From assembly GCA_003278425.1 (NCBI GenBank), contig QCFE01000012.1:1-44292 (forward strand): a stretch of DNA of 44,292 bases. The letters run 5' to 3'. The notes under the pieces were generated by a model. It saw only the letters and a list, made by a program, of their open reading frames with translations. It was not told the DNA's origin and made no database searches. The stretch's first letter is position 1, and each line of letters starts with the position of its first letter. The position numbers and the translations under genes were made by a program. The stretch is from Prochlorococcus sp. AG-363-B11. GTDB lineage: Bacteria > Cyanobacteriota > Cyanobacteriia > PCC-6307 > Cyanobiaceae. Positions 1 through 8,676 of this stretch are shown in pieces.

Positions 1-845
1 CCAACTAACCAAATCCAAAGAGTTAAAACTAAAACCCCACTAATAATTCCATATGCTTGAAAACGTGAACCTAGAGAGAGAATTGTTCTAGTAACGGCAG
101 AGTTCAACAATGTCAATAAAGTACCAATCATTATAGCTCCAGGTATAAGAGGTCTAATAGGCACTCTTCGTCTTGGAACTAATGCTTGAAGCAATAATGC
201 CATTATGCTAAATCCAAGAAAGGGTAAAATTATTTGACCAGCTTCAATCAATGGTATTTTTGATAAAGCATCAGTTAATTTAGGACTAGTATCTTTAAGT
301 TCTGTCCAAACTCCACTAGGAATCATTCGCAAATAGGAACTAATCTCATCAAGAACCATTAATACACCAACTAATAAGATAACCAGAAATGCTTCCACTC
401 TGTTTCTAATTAGTCTAAAAGCTTGCATTCTTAATGGAATTGGGCTGGTTTTTAAAGGTAACGCATCTTCCCAAAGTCTATCGGCCCCTCTTTGTAGAGT
501 TAAATATGCATTCCCAGCAGTGATAACTAAAAAAAGTGCGCCAAGGACTCCAGCTCCAAATCCTTGATTCACAAGTTTTGCAAGTGTTGTTTCAACTAGT
601 CCAACCACTGAGGGAGGCAACACTTGTGCTGCTAATCCAATTATTTGTTGATCTAGGCCTTGTTGTTTCCCTAGAAACCATGAGGCGGAAGATAGGGAAA
701 TGATTAATATTGGAAAGAAAGATTGTAATGTGTAATATGCAAACGCAGCACTTAGATCCACGCAGTCACAACGATTCCACCTTTGAGAAGCTGTCCACAA
801 ACTTTTTAGAAACCACTGGACATGAAGCCTCAAGTTAATTACCAC
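1..845 (-). CDS. YihY/BrkB family inner membrane protein, partial (C-terminus beyond window)
   Basis: Reading the reverse strand from about 845 to the window edge gives an open frame of about 281 residues with no stop. It is rich in hydrophobic segments. It contains the family-typical N-terminal segment SAAFAYYTLQSFFPI and, further on, a GNAYLTLQRGADRLWEDA stretch before more membrane spans. This matches the YihY/BrkB family (formerly called ribonuclease BN, now regarded as a membrane protein of unknown function). The first in-frame start after the upstream stop is GTG at 845; a TTG at 833 is an alternative and neither has a clear Shine-Dalgarno sequence. The gene continues to the left of the window. 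It lies 137 bp downstream of the inositol-phosphatase-family gene on the same strand, so co-transcription is possible but not shown. Confidence 0.8.
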   Translation of the reverse strand, partial: MVINLRLHVQWFLKSLWTASQRWNRCDCVDLSAAFAYYTLQSFFPILIISLSSASWFLGKQQGLDQQIIGLAAQVLPPSVVGLVETTLAKLVNQGFGAGVLGALFLVITAGNAYLTLQRGADRLWEDALPLKTSPIPLRMQAFRLIRNRVEAFLVILLVGVLMVLDEISSYLRMIPSGVWTELKDTSPKLTDALSKIPLIEAGQIILPFLGFSIMALLLQALVPRRRVPIRPLIPGAIMIGTLLTLLNSAVTRTILSLGSRFQAYGIISGVLVLTLWIWLV

Positions 846-982
846 TCTTGATTTGGATCACATCCCTTGATTTTAGTCTAAATACTGCAAAATGATTAAT
901 ATCAATGTATTCGGCGATATTGTTAGAATCAGTAAAATTAATTACTCAACTAATTAGTTATATAGTCTTACTAAGATGTCTA

Positions 983-1792
983 TTAGTTCATTAATATTTC
1001 TCCCCATGGAATAAGTCTTTCTAAGTTATGTTTTGAATTAGCTGCTATTAATGGGAAATTAACTGAGCTTAAATCCTCACCTCTTTTAAGATTACATGGG
1101 TCAATATCTAGCCAGCTTATATAACAACCTATCTCTAACAAAATTAACCATGCAGCAGCAATATCCCATATTTTAGGAGTGGATTCAAGAGCAGCAAAAG
1201 TTTGTCCAGTTGCAACACTAGTCATGTTTAAGCTGGATACGCCTAGCAGCCTTATCTTTCCAGGAAACTGTTGATTAGGTTGTTTTTGTAAAACACTGAT
1301 TGAACGACTACAAACAGAAACACAATCACTTTTAAAATTCATTCCCATTTCGTTTCTTTTTTTGTTATTAATCCATACTCCTTTATTTTTTATTGCAATG
1401 ATTCTTTTTTTAAGTGGAGGTATATCTAGAATTGCTGTTTCTGGCTCACCTCCTACAAAACGAGCTATGGAGATTGCCCAAAAAGGTATTCCTGCAGTAA
1501 AGTTTGTTGTTCCATCTAAAGGGTCTACGACCCAATAAGCATCTGTAGAAGGAATTATTTTAGAACCTTCTTCGCTTAAAACCCCCTCATGATTATGAGT
1601 AATTTTTGAAATTCCTGTTACAAGATGTTGATCACTCCAACGATCACAATTTGTTATTAAGGACCCATCAGGCTTTAACTCAGAGTTGATTTTACCAAAA
1701 TCTTTTAGTTGTCGCTCTGCAACTTCATTGACTAAATTGTGCAATTCATCAAATTGTTTTTGATTAAGTTCAATGTCTGAATTTTTATTCAT
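983..1792 (-). CDS. Inositol monophosphatase family protein
   Basis: A 269-residue Mg-dependent sugar-phosphate phosphatase of the inositol monophosphatase superfamily. Visible metal-site motifs are the Glu pair in VLSEEGS (residues 74-75), the DPLDGTTN box (90-97) and WDIAAAW (209-215), the three canonical positions. Length is normal for the family. The substrate cannot be told from sequence: inositol-1-phosphate, PAP (CysQ-like) or a sugar bisphosphate are all possible. It begins 8 bp after the stop of the TolC-like gene on the same strand, so the two are probably co-transcribed. There is no membrane segment, so a cytoplasmic enzyme is expected. Confidence 0.85.
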   Translation of the reverse strand: MNKNSDIELNQKQFDELHNLVNEVAERQLKDFGKINSELKPDGSLITNCDRWSDQHLVTGISKITHNHEGVLSEEGSKIIPSTDAYWVVDPLDGTTNFTAGIPFWAISIARFVGGEPETAILDIPPLKKRIIAIKNKGVWINNKKRNEMGMNFKSDCVSVCSRSISVLQKQPNQQFPGKIRLLGVSSLNMTSVATGQTFAALESTPKIWDIAAAWLILLEIGCYISWLDIDPCNLKRGEDLSSVNFPLIAANSKHNLERLIPWGEILMN

Positions 1793-1800
1793 AATTTAAA

Positions 1801-3489
1801 CTATAAAAGCTCAAGACAAGAATCTCGTTTTGATGATAATTGATTAGAAGGCATCATTTGATTTTTTTTATTAATTCTTGAATTATTTTTGGATATTTTT
1901 TTTTCACAACTGTTTAATTTTTCTATACCTGTTTTACTTTGCAAACTAATTATGTGGATATTATAGTCAGTCAAAGCTTGGATATGATTTACTTCTGCTT
2001 GAGTCAGATCTCTTTGATTGTTAACTACTTCGCGTTGTGTGGTAATGCCTGCCTTTAACCTTAAAACAGAAAGTCTTAATGACTCTTTTGCTGATTCGAT
2101 AGCATCGTATGAATTCTTGATACTCTCTTTGGCTATATCAAGTTTAAAGAAGCTTTCTTCAATTTCTTTTCTTATTTGGCTTTTTTTTAAGGCAAGCTGA
2201 GCTTGAACTGCTTTTACTTTTTCTTTGCTTGCAGAATACTTTGCTTTGCTATAACCACCATCAAATATGGGCCAATCAAATTGAATCCCTATAGTTGTAT
2301 TTGTACTATTAATCTTATTTTCATCCCTTGGAGATGGGACTCCTATCTCCCCTCTTGAGATATAACCATCAAATGAATTATATATTGAGACCTTGGGCTT
2401 ATTACTTGAATTAGCAATGTTTGCCTTATTGTTATTTATTGATATACCTAACATAATATCATTTAGCTCTTGTCGAGATTTATAACCTTTAATAATACTT
2501 TGCTCGAGGGAAGTTTCCCACAAGCCAATTATTTTTGGGATTGATTGGATTGTTGGACTTACATTTGATCTGAGATTTAGTAGTTGAGCAAATTTTCGCT
2601 CATTAATTTTTTTATAACCAACAGTCTCTGCTAATAATTGTTTATCCTTTGAAAGCTGAGTCCTTGCTTCTAGTACATCAAAATTTGAGCCTAGACCAGA
2701 ATTTTTTCTCACCAGCGCCTCTTTTAATGAGGTTTCAGAAAATTTTATTGAATCCTGTGCAATGCGAATATCCTGAATAGACTTTTGCAAATTGAAGAAT
2801 TGAATATAAGCATCTAAAAGTAATTCGCGGAATTTTACTGAATAGGCAATTCTTGCTTTTTCAAATTGATTCTTAGCTAATTCGATTTGAGGAACTCTAG
2901 AAGGATTAATTAGATCCCATTTTAACGTAGCATTTAAACTTGCTTTGCTTTGCTTATTTGAAGTATTGGTTGATAAATCGTTGAATGTATTACCTTCTGA
3001 ATATTTAGGAAAGCCTGTACTTGAGATATTGAGGTTAGGGTACCATGATGCAATTTCACTTCTTAGTAGATATCTATTTTCCTCTATTCTTGTTTCAAGT
3101 ATTTTCAACTCATCACTATTAGTTTTAATCAAATCACTGATTTCTTTTAATTCAATATGTTGTAAATTATTCATGTTTATATCACCAAGCTTGTTACTTA
3201 TACCTAAAGGTTTGGGGTACTTCTTTTCTATAACTTTAGGAGAAGATTTCTTGACTTCTTCATTTTTCTTTTTTTTCTCATTAAATTTCTCTTTTAGTTC
3301 TAAGTTCTCTATTTTCTGGTTTTTAGGACTAACTTTTGTCCATATTATCTGATCAGAAACATAATTTTGTTTAGAATTAACTTCTTCTGCATTTGCTAAA
3401 CCAATTGTTGAATTTGAAATTATATATAAGAATAATAAATTCTTCGAAATATTCATTAACTTCTTCCTTGTAGCGTTATATTTCATCAC
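1801..3489 (-). CDS. TolC-like outer membrane efflux protein
   Basis: A 562-residue outer membrane factor. The N-terminus has a basic stretch, a hydrophobic core (NLLFLYIISNSTIGLANA) and a likely signal peptidase site after ANA; the second Met (residue 12) is an equally good start. Residues about 55-95 form an unusually Lys/Glu-rich linker. From about residue 110 the sequence has two long helical, Gln/Lys/Ser-rich repeats typical of OEP domains, with beta-barrel-like segments such as ATLKWDLINPSR and GIQFDWPIFDGGYSKAKY. TolC-type proteins are trimeric outer membrane exit ducts for efflux or type I secretion. No inner membrane pump or adaptor gene is adjacent, so its partner and substrate are unknown. 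It abuts the upstream DUF512 gene with no gap, indicating an operon. Confidence 0.88.
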   Translation of the reverse strand: MMKYNATRKKLMNISKNLLFLYIISNSTIGLANAEEVNSKQNYVSDQIIWTKVSPKNQKIENLELKEKFNEKKKKNEEVKKSSPKVIEKKYPKPLGISNKLGDINMNNLQHIELKEISDLIKTNSDELKILETRIEENRYLLRSEIASWYPNLNISSTGFPKYSEGNTFNDLSTNTSNKQSKASLNATLKWDLINPSRVPQIELAKNQFEKARIAYSVKFRELLLDAYIQFFNLQKSIQDIRIAQDSIKFSETSLKEALVRKNSGLGSNFDVLEARTQLSKDKQLLAETVGYKKINERKFAQLLNLRSNVSPTIQSIPKIIGLWETSLEQSIIKGYKSRQELNDIMLGISINNNKANIANSSNKPKVSIYNSFDGYISRGEIGVPSPRDENKINSTNTTIGIQFDWPIFDGGYSKAKYSASKEKVKAVQAQLALKKSQIRKEIEESFFKLDIAKESIKNSYDAIESAKESLRLSVLRLKAGITTQREVVNNQRDLTQAEVNHIQALTDYNIHIISLQSKTGIEKLNSCEKKISKNNSRINKKNQMMPSNQLSSKRDSCLELL

Positions 3490-4875
3490 CTAACTATTGA
3501 TCAATGTGTTAACAAAATCATCAGGAGAGTAAATAATTTTAATAGTAATTTGTAGTGTCTTTTCGACTTCTTCAACAGTCATGTCATCTAGGAAAGCTTG
3601 CTCGCCATTTTTTAGCATTATAGAAGGTAATAGAAGTTCTTCACCTAGCTCTTTGTTCTGAAGGCCGTTAATTATATCTTGCCCAGTGAGAAGTCCAGTG
3701 ACTACATTGTCCTTACCCCAGTAGGGACTTTTAAGTCCATACAGTCTGAGAGATAGTCCGTCTATTTGATTCATTTTTTCCGCTATAGGATCTAGAGCTT
3801 TTTCCACTAGTTTACCTACTACCCAGCTAGATCTTTTCTTTTTGGTGATTCTTTCTGGCAGTTTACTTGTGGCCTTCTCCATATTTTCTAAAAATGACCT
3901 AATGCTACCTACCCCATTCTCTTCTTGTGGAAAATCTTCGTATTCCATTCTTGAAGGAAGTCTTTGATGGGAGATTAAATACCACTCATCTGATAGCCAT
4001 GCAAAACGTTTTCCAATAGCAGCATGGTATTTTCTTTGAAGTTTTTCTACTAAGTGAATTACTTTTTTTGCGCACAGTTTATTGACAGGTTTGAGATCAT
4101 CACCTGCTGGTCGAAATTTTGTTAACCCAACTGGGACAACAGCTGCAGATATTACCGTCGGCCATTCTCCATGAGCATAGAAAAATAGATCGTTGAGTGT
4201 ATTTTCAAGGTTTTCTGAATCATTTAAGTTTGGGCATACAACGATCTGGGCATGTAATTGAAGCTTTCTCTCAGAAAACCATTGTATTTGTTCCATAATT
4301 AATCCCGCTCGTTTATTTTTGAGTAATTTTGCTCTTAGATTTGAGTTAGTTGCGTGCACTGAAACAAACAAAGGAGATAACCGTTGTTGCTCAATTCTTT
4401 GCCAATCTTTTTGTTTTAGATTCGTTAGTGTTAGGTATGAACCATATAAAAAGCTCATTCGATAATCATCATCTTTTAGATAGAGAGTGTTTCTATGTCC
4501 ATCGGGCTGTTGATCAATAAAGCAAAACGGGCAATGGTTATTGCATTGTTTGAGGCCATCAAATAATGCTTCTGTAAACACTAGGCCTAAGTCATCATCA
4601 AGATTCTTATCTAGTTGAATCGTATGGAGCTTGTCATTTTGATCGATAATTTCAAGCTCTAACAGCTCTTCTGCAATTAAATATTTGTAATCAATAAGAT
4701 CTCTTGGCCTTTTACCATTTATAGATAATAACTTGTCTCCTGGCTGGAAGCCTAAGTCTTCGCCTATTGAGTTTGCTTTAACTTCTTCTACTAAAGCTGG
4801 ATGCAAAGAAGGTTCCCTTAGGGATTGCTCTCTAAGGGAAGCAAATGCTGTTTCTTGAGGATGTTCATTCCACAC
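3490..4875 (-). CDS. DUF512 radical-SAM-like Fe-S protein with N-terminal PDZ-like domain
   Basis: Matches the cyanobacterial family of putative FeS oxidoreductases. The N-terminus (about residues 26-65) is PDZ-like (SIGEDLGFQPGDKLLSINGKRPRDL). A cysteine cluster C111-x3-C115-x2-C118 (CNNHCPFCFIDQQPDG) follows, as in radical-SAM [4Fe-4S] sites, and the C-terminal DUF512 region completes the 461 residues. The reaction is unknown. The longest frame starts at GTG 4875, but a TTG at 4806 lies just before the PDZ-like start (HPALVEEV) and has an AAGGGA Shine-Dalgarno-like sequence about 7 nt upstream, so the true protein may be 438 residues. A perfect 9-bp inverted repeat (4813-4840) covers that sequence. 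Its stop directly abuts the TolC-like gene. Confidence 0.87.
   Translation of the reverse strand: MWNEHPQETAFASLREQSLREPSLHPALVEEVKANSIGEDLGFQPGDKLLSINGKRPRDLIDYKYLIAEELLELEIIDQNDKLHTIQLDKNLDDDLGLVFTEALFDGLKQCNNHCPFCFIDQQPDGHRNTLYLKDDDYRMSFLYGSYLTLTNLKQKDWQRIEQQRLSPLFVSVHATNSNLRAKLLKNKRAGLIMEQIQWFSERKLQLHAQIVVCPNLNDSENLENTLNDLFFYAHGEWPTVISAAVVPVGLTKFRPAGDDLKPVNKLCAKKVIHLVEKLQRKYHAAIGKRFAWLSDEWYLISHQRLPSRMEYEDFPQEENGVGSIRSFLENMEKATSKLPERITKKKRSSWVVGKLVEKALDPIAEKMNQIDGLSLRLYGLKSPYWGKDNVVTGLLTGQDIINGLQNKELGEELLLPSIMLKNGEQAFLDDMTVEEVEKTLQITIKIIYSPDDFVNTLINS
4813..4840 (-). promoter_or_regulatory. Perfect 9-bp hairpin over possible Shine-Dalgarno of DUF512 gene
   Basis: TTCCCTTAG at 4813-4821 and CTAAGGGAA at 4832-4840 are exact reverse complements separated by 10 nt. 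On the minus-strand transcript the second arm contains AAGGGA, spaced about 7 nt before a TTG codon at 4806. If translation starts there, the hairpin would hide the ribosome site. If translation starts at GTG 4875, the same DNA encodes the odd SLREQSLRE repeat. The inverted repeat is seen directly; the regulatory role is inference. Confidence 0.4.
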
Positions 4876-5197
4876 AGACTAGATAATCTTTGCTTTAGCG
4901 TGCTTTGTCAATTGATTATTTTCCCACTACCAATAGAAAGGCTTGAAGACTCCCACAAATATAGAACCTTATAGTTTTTTGATTCCTCTAGAAAGTTGAG
5001 CCATCTGAAAGTAAAGTCTTGAGAAGTATTATTGCTTTAGTTTTATTGAGTTGGCTTTTTTGGTCTTTCTGAGCTTTTGATCTCATCATGGTCTTCTTCT
5101 TTGTTAAACAATTTAAATTTATTTACTCCTGAGCAACTTTTTTTCTACTAAAGACACCTCAGCGTTCACAGAGGGATATTTATCTAAGCCGAGAACA
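4876..5197. other. 322-bp divergent intergenic region
   Basis: This gap separates the minus-strand DUF512 gene from the plus-strand DUF3120 gene and must hold promoters for both operons. It is AT-rich with several T-runs. I see no RNA gene, no credible short ORF (only a 14-codon frame from an ATG near 5089) and no strong hairpin. I could not identify promoter boxes with confidence. Confidence 0.5.
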
Positions 5198-5857
5198 TTG
5201 CGATTCTGGGCAGCTTCTCTTGTAGTGCTTCCTGTGTTTCTTCAGGCTCCTTGGGTGCATTTTTATCCACTTTCTGCATTGATTTTTACTTTTGTTCTTA
5301 CTGGTTGTGGGATAGTGCTAGGTCAATTTGTTTCTGGAAAATGGTTTAATATTGGATCGCTAGTTTTAGGAGTAAGTGGTAGTTGGCTTGGTGGGTGTTT
5401 GTTTTGGGGTTGGTTGAGAATGCATCCTGTTTTGCATTTACCTGTTGAAGGGGTAGCGCTGCCTCTAGCTTTTGTTGGTTTGACGACTAAATGGAGAATG
5501 GGTGCAGGTTTTTATTTGTCTTGTTTGTTAGGAACGGCTTTTACTGATTTGATGATGGTTTTGACTGGGGTAATGAACTCATGGCCTGATGTGGTCTCAG
5601 CGCCTATTGAGGAAGCAGCAAAGAAGTTAAATGAAACCTCTTTGAATCTATTTAATCCTTTTACTTTGGTTTTATTGAGTTTGGCAGCGTTATTGATATT
5701 GCTCGTATCTAATGAAATGAACAAGAGAGGTACGCTAAACTCACCCGCTGGTGGGGCTTGGCTTGTTGCTGGAGCTGCTTTAACTACAACACTTTGGGTT
5801 GATGGACTATTTTTAATTACTACACTTTTAAAACCCAAATTAAGTGGATTGATATAG
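5198..5857 (+). CDS. DUF3120 family membrane protein
   Basis: A 219-residue, highly hydrophobic protein with about six likely membrane segments. It matches the cyanobacterial DUF3120 family, whose function is unknown. The N-terminus (AASLVVLPVFLQAPWVH) and the SGSWLGGCLFWGW region are characteristic. TTG at 5198 is chosen because the homologous region begins right there and no ATG or GTG occurs upstream in frame for at least ten codons. The stop TAG overlaps the AGGAGG sequence preceding nadB, so the two genes are very probably translated from one mRNA. Localisation should be the plasma or thylakoid membrane. Confidence 0.8.
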   Translation: MRFWAASLVVLPVFLQAPWVHFYPLSALIFTFVLTGCGIVLGQFVSGKWFNIGSLVLGVSGSWLGGCLFWGWLRMHPVLHLPVEGVALPLAFVGLTTKWRMGAGFYLSCLLGTAFTDLMMVLTGVMNSWPDVVSAPIEEAAKKLNETSLNLFNPFTLVLLSLAALLILLVSNEMNKRGTLNSPAGGAWLVAGAALTTTLWVDGLFLITTLLKPKLSGLI

Positions 5858-5861
5858 GAGG
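5856..5861 (+). promoter_or_regulatory. Strong Shine-Dalgarno AGGAGG upstream of nadB
   Basis: AGGAGG overlaps the DUF3120 stop codon and lies 14 nt before the nadB ATG at 5876. This is longer than the usual 5-9 nt. A nearer ATG at 5863 is in another frame and gives only a few codons, so 5876 is still preferred. A full consensus Shine-Dalgarno is uncommon among the starts in this window. Confidence 0.5.
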
Positions 5862-5875
5862 AATGAATAATTTGT

Positions 5876-7543
5876 ATGGATTATGCTATTGATTCAAATC
5901 CTATTGCTGTTGGATCTTGGGATGTAGTTGTTATAGGGGCTGGGGCAGCTGGCTTAATGACTTGTTTAGAGCTTCCATCTCATCTCAAGGTATTACTGGT
6001 TAATCGCAATACAAGTAAACGTTCTGCCAGTCGATGGGCGCAAGGTGGTATTGCTGCTGTAACACGCAGAGAAGATAGTTTACAAAGTCATGAGCAAGAT
6101 ACTTTACGAGCGGGGGCTGGTTTATGCGACTTAGCTGCAGTTCAGATGTTGGTTCGGAAAGCTCCTGAATGTGTTGAAAGACTCCAGAAGTTAGGTATGG
6201 AATTTGATCGAGATTCAACAGGACTCTCTACAACTTTAGAAGCGGCGCATAGCTTTAGACGTGTATTGCATGTTCAAGATAGAACTGGAAGAGCTTTGAT
6301 TGACATCCTCAGAGATCAAGTCGAGAAAAGGGAGAATGTTTTGCATCGACGTGGTGTCAGAGTTACTCAACTTTGGGTGGACAATAATTGTTGCTGCGGA
6401 GTTCAAGTTTTAGATGGACCATTTCTCTATTGGATTCAGTCAAGGGCCGTTGTTTTAGCGTCGGGAGGAGGAGGTCATCTCTTTATTAATACAACTAATC
6501 CAACCCAAGCTTGCGGTGAAGGATTGGCATTGGCTTGGAACGCTGGAGCCTCAATAGAAGACCTTGAATTTTTCCAATTCCATCCAACTGCACTAAAGCT
6601 AGAAGGAGCACCTTCGTTTTTGATTTCTGAAGCTGTTCGAGGGGAAGGCGCAGTTTTAGTGGATTCCTTTGGAAATAGTCCAGTAGAGCATTTATCAAAA
6701 CGTGACCTTGCAGTTAGGGATCAAGTAAGTAGAGCACTTGTTCAGTCAATGCAAGCTCAAGGTGTTAATCATGTAGGGCTTGATTTAATGCGGATTCCTT
6801 CAGAGATAATCCAAGGGCGTTTCCCTTGGATTATTCAACAATGTCGTGAACATGGGATTGATCCTTTGAAGACTCTTATCCCTGTAGCACCGGCAGCACA
6901 TTATTGGATGGGTGGTATCGCTACCAATTTGCAAGCTGCCACAAGTTTGCCAGGACTATATGCAGTAGGGGAAGTTGCCTGTACTGGTGTCCATGGTGCC
7001 AATCGGTTGGCCAGTAATTCCTTATTGGAGTGTCTTGTGTTTGCAGGGCAAATGTCACATATAGAACTGATGGATTTTTCCCCTAAGGCCCAAGTCCCCA
7101 ACAAATGCTTTGCAGTCGATTGTTCGAATGATTTATATGACTCCTTGACTGAAGAAGATTTGAGATTATCTATTGATGAACTTAGGCAATTGTTTTGGAG
7201 AGAAGTAGGAGTTAAACGAACACCTAAAGGTATGAAAGTTGCCTTGAAATCGATAAAAGTTAATTTTGAATACCTATCTAGACATCCTTTGTTAGACTTA
7301 GTTCATCAACAAGCATCAGATAATTGCAATTACTTTAATGAAAGTACTAGGAAAAATTTAAACTTGATGCTTGATTTAAATCATCGTCTATTAACTAGTG
7401 CATTAACTGTAAAAGCTTGTCTATTTAGAGAGGAAAGTAGAGGAGGTCACTTTAGGTTAGATGCACCAACTTCATTACCTTATTGGCAATGTCATTCGGT
7501 TCAGAGTAAAGGGAAAACAATTATGACAAGGAGTGTAAGGTGA
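5876..7543 (+). CDS. nadB: L-aspartate oxidase
   Basis: A 555-residue FAD enzyme oxidising L-aspartate to iminoaspartate, the first step of de novo NAD synthesis. NadA then condenses the product to quinolinate. Visible signatures are the dinucleotide-binding GAGAAG (residues 21-26), ASRWAQGGIAAV, the substrate-site HSFRRVLHVQDRTG region, SEAVRGEGAVL, the APAAHYWMGGI segment and the C-terminal GVHGANRLASNSLLE motif. Length and order fit NadB rather than the longer succinate dehydrogenase flavoprotein. It follows the DUF3120 gene by 18 bp and converges on the VKOR gene with an 8-bp gap and no visible terminator hairpin between them. Confidence 0.95.
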   Translation: MDYAIDSNPIAVGSWDVVVIGAGAAGLMTCLELPSHLKVLLVNRNTSKRSASRWAQGGIAAVTRREDSLQSHEQDTLRAGAGLCDLAAVQMLVRKAPECVERLQKLGMEFDRDSTGLSTTLEAAHSFRRVLHVQDRTGRALIDILRDQVEKRENVLHRRGVRVTQLWVDNNCCCGVQVLDGPFLYWIQSRAVVLASGGGGHLFINTTNPTQACGEGLALAWNAGASIEDLEFFQFHPTALKLEGAPSFLISEAVRGEGAVLVDSFGNSPVEHLSKRDLAVRDQVSRALVQSMQAQGVNHVGLDLMRIPSEIIQGRFPWIIQQCREHGIDPLKTLIPVAPAAHYWMGGIATNLQAATSLPGLYAVGEVACTGVHGANRLASNSLLECLVFAGQMSHIELMDFSPKAQVPNKCFAVDCSNDLYDSLTEEDLRLSIDELRQLFWREVGVKRTPKGMKVALKSIKVNFEYLSRHPLLDLVHQQASDNCNYFNESTRKNLNLMLDLNHRLLTSALTVKACLFREESRGGHFRLDAPTSLPYWQCHSVQSKGKTIMTRSVR

Positions 7544-7551
7544 ATCGAAAT

Positions 7552-8493
7552 TTAGAAATCTCTAGGACCCTTGTAATCACTCCAGTCAGCTAATTCGTTA
7601 AGACTTTTCACTCCTGACTCAATCCTTTGATTTATTTCCCAAGATGGGAAACCACTAATTCCTTTGGCTTTACAAAGGTCTGATTTATTATCTTTCCCAT
7701 CTTCTGCACATTCAACAATATTTAATTTGGAGGAAGCTTCTTGACCAAACATTTCTTTTTGATCATGACAATGTGGGCACCAATATGCAGAGTACTTTAC
7801 TGCACCAATTTTGGTTAAATGCTCAGCTAATTTATTTGCTGAAGCACTACTTCTAGAAGTAACAATAGGAGCTGCTCCTTTAATATTTGTTTGAATTATA
7901 CTCCTATTAGGATCAATATAAGAGGACCAGATTAAACTGCCTAGTAAAACAATAGTGCTTATTATAATACCTCTAAATATTAAATCTCTTCTTTCTTCCC
8001 ACCCTCCACCAAGTATTGTCAAAGTTAGGATCAAAATTGATAACAATGCTGAAATAATACAGAAAAAACATATTGCTTCGATTTTAAAAACCATTATTCC
8101 CATAAGAACAAAGCTGAATATAGTCATGCAATTTGAGATTAGAAATAACCCCCACCAAGCTTTTCTTGATAGATCTATTGAGCTCCTATTTAGCCATGGT
8201 AAAAAAGGTATTATTGCTAGAATAAGAATTGTGAAATAGCTAAAAAATCCAATTAGAGAAAGGGGAATAGGGTGTCCATTAAATTCAAAAATTGTTCCCC
8301 ATGCACTATTTAGAACTTTGTCGCAACCCTGGTTGGCTCCTGGGCAAGAAATAGAGCTAATCCATCCCCACCTTTGAATGGTTATTGATCCAGTATCTAT
8401 AACTCCTATTGTTGCGAGGATTCCAATAATAATTCTTGCTAACTTTGATCCTTGCTCTTGTCTTCTTCGACTTTTCAGGCGAGGCTTTCCCAT
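7552..8493 (-). CDS. Vitamin K epoxide reductase domain fused to thioredoxin-like domain
   Basis: A 313-residue natural fusion seen in cyanobacteria and plastids (LTO1 type). The N-terminal VKOR domain has about five membrane helices, the loop pair C50 and C57 (SCPGANQGC) and the quinone-site pair CFFC (142-145). After a linker, a thioredoxin-like domain faces the lumen or periplasm with WCPHC (C239, C242). The family oxidises cysteines in lumenal or periplasmic proteins and passes electrons to quinone, so it serves disulfide formation and photosystem assembly. All expected redox cysteines are present. It converges with nadB and diverges from rimO across a 183-bp gap. Confidence 0.93.
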   Translation of the reverse strand: MGKPRLKSRRRQEQGSKLARIIIGILATIGVIDTGSITIQRWGWISSISCPGANQGCDKVLNSAWGTIFEFNGHPIPLSLIGFFSYFTILILAIIPFLPWLNRSSIDLSRKAWWGLFLISNCMTIFSFVLMGIMVFKIEAICFFCIISALLSILILTLTILGGGWEERRDLIFRGIIISTIVLLGSLIWSSYIDPNRSIIQTNIKGAAPIVTSRSSASANKLAEHLTKIGAVKYSAYWCPHCHDQKEMFGQEASSKLNIVECAEDGKDNKSDLCKAKGISGFPSWEINQRIESGVKSLNELADWSDYKGPRDF

Positions 8494-8676
8494 TCTTTTA
8501 GTTGATTGATTTCCTAATTCTTACAGTTTTTATAACAATATTCTTTTGTTTTGAGTTAATACAGTCATAATTTCTTTTTTATCATTGATTTTAGATCCGG
8601 TTTCAATAATGATTAGAGAGAAATTCAATCAAAAATCATAGAAAAAATAGCTTTTCATTCAAAACAGAAAGCAAGT

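Noticed and set aside
2945-3352. 135-codon plus-strand frame inside the TolC-like gene
   Set aside because: Fully antisense to a gene with clear family motifs; its Ser/Leu/Phe richness mirrors the Lys/Glu/Asn-rich coding strand.
5512-5838. 108-codon minus-strand frame within the DUF3120 gene
   Set aside because: Antisense to a membrane-protein gene with family match; no independent motif.
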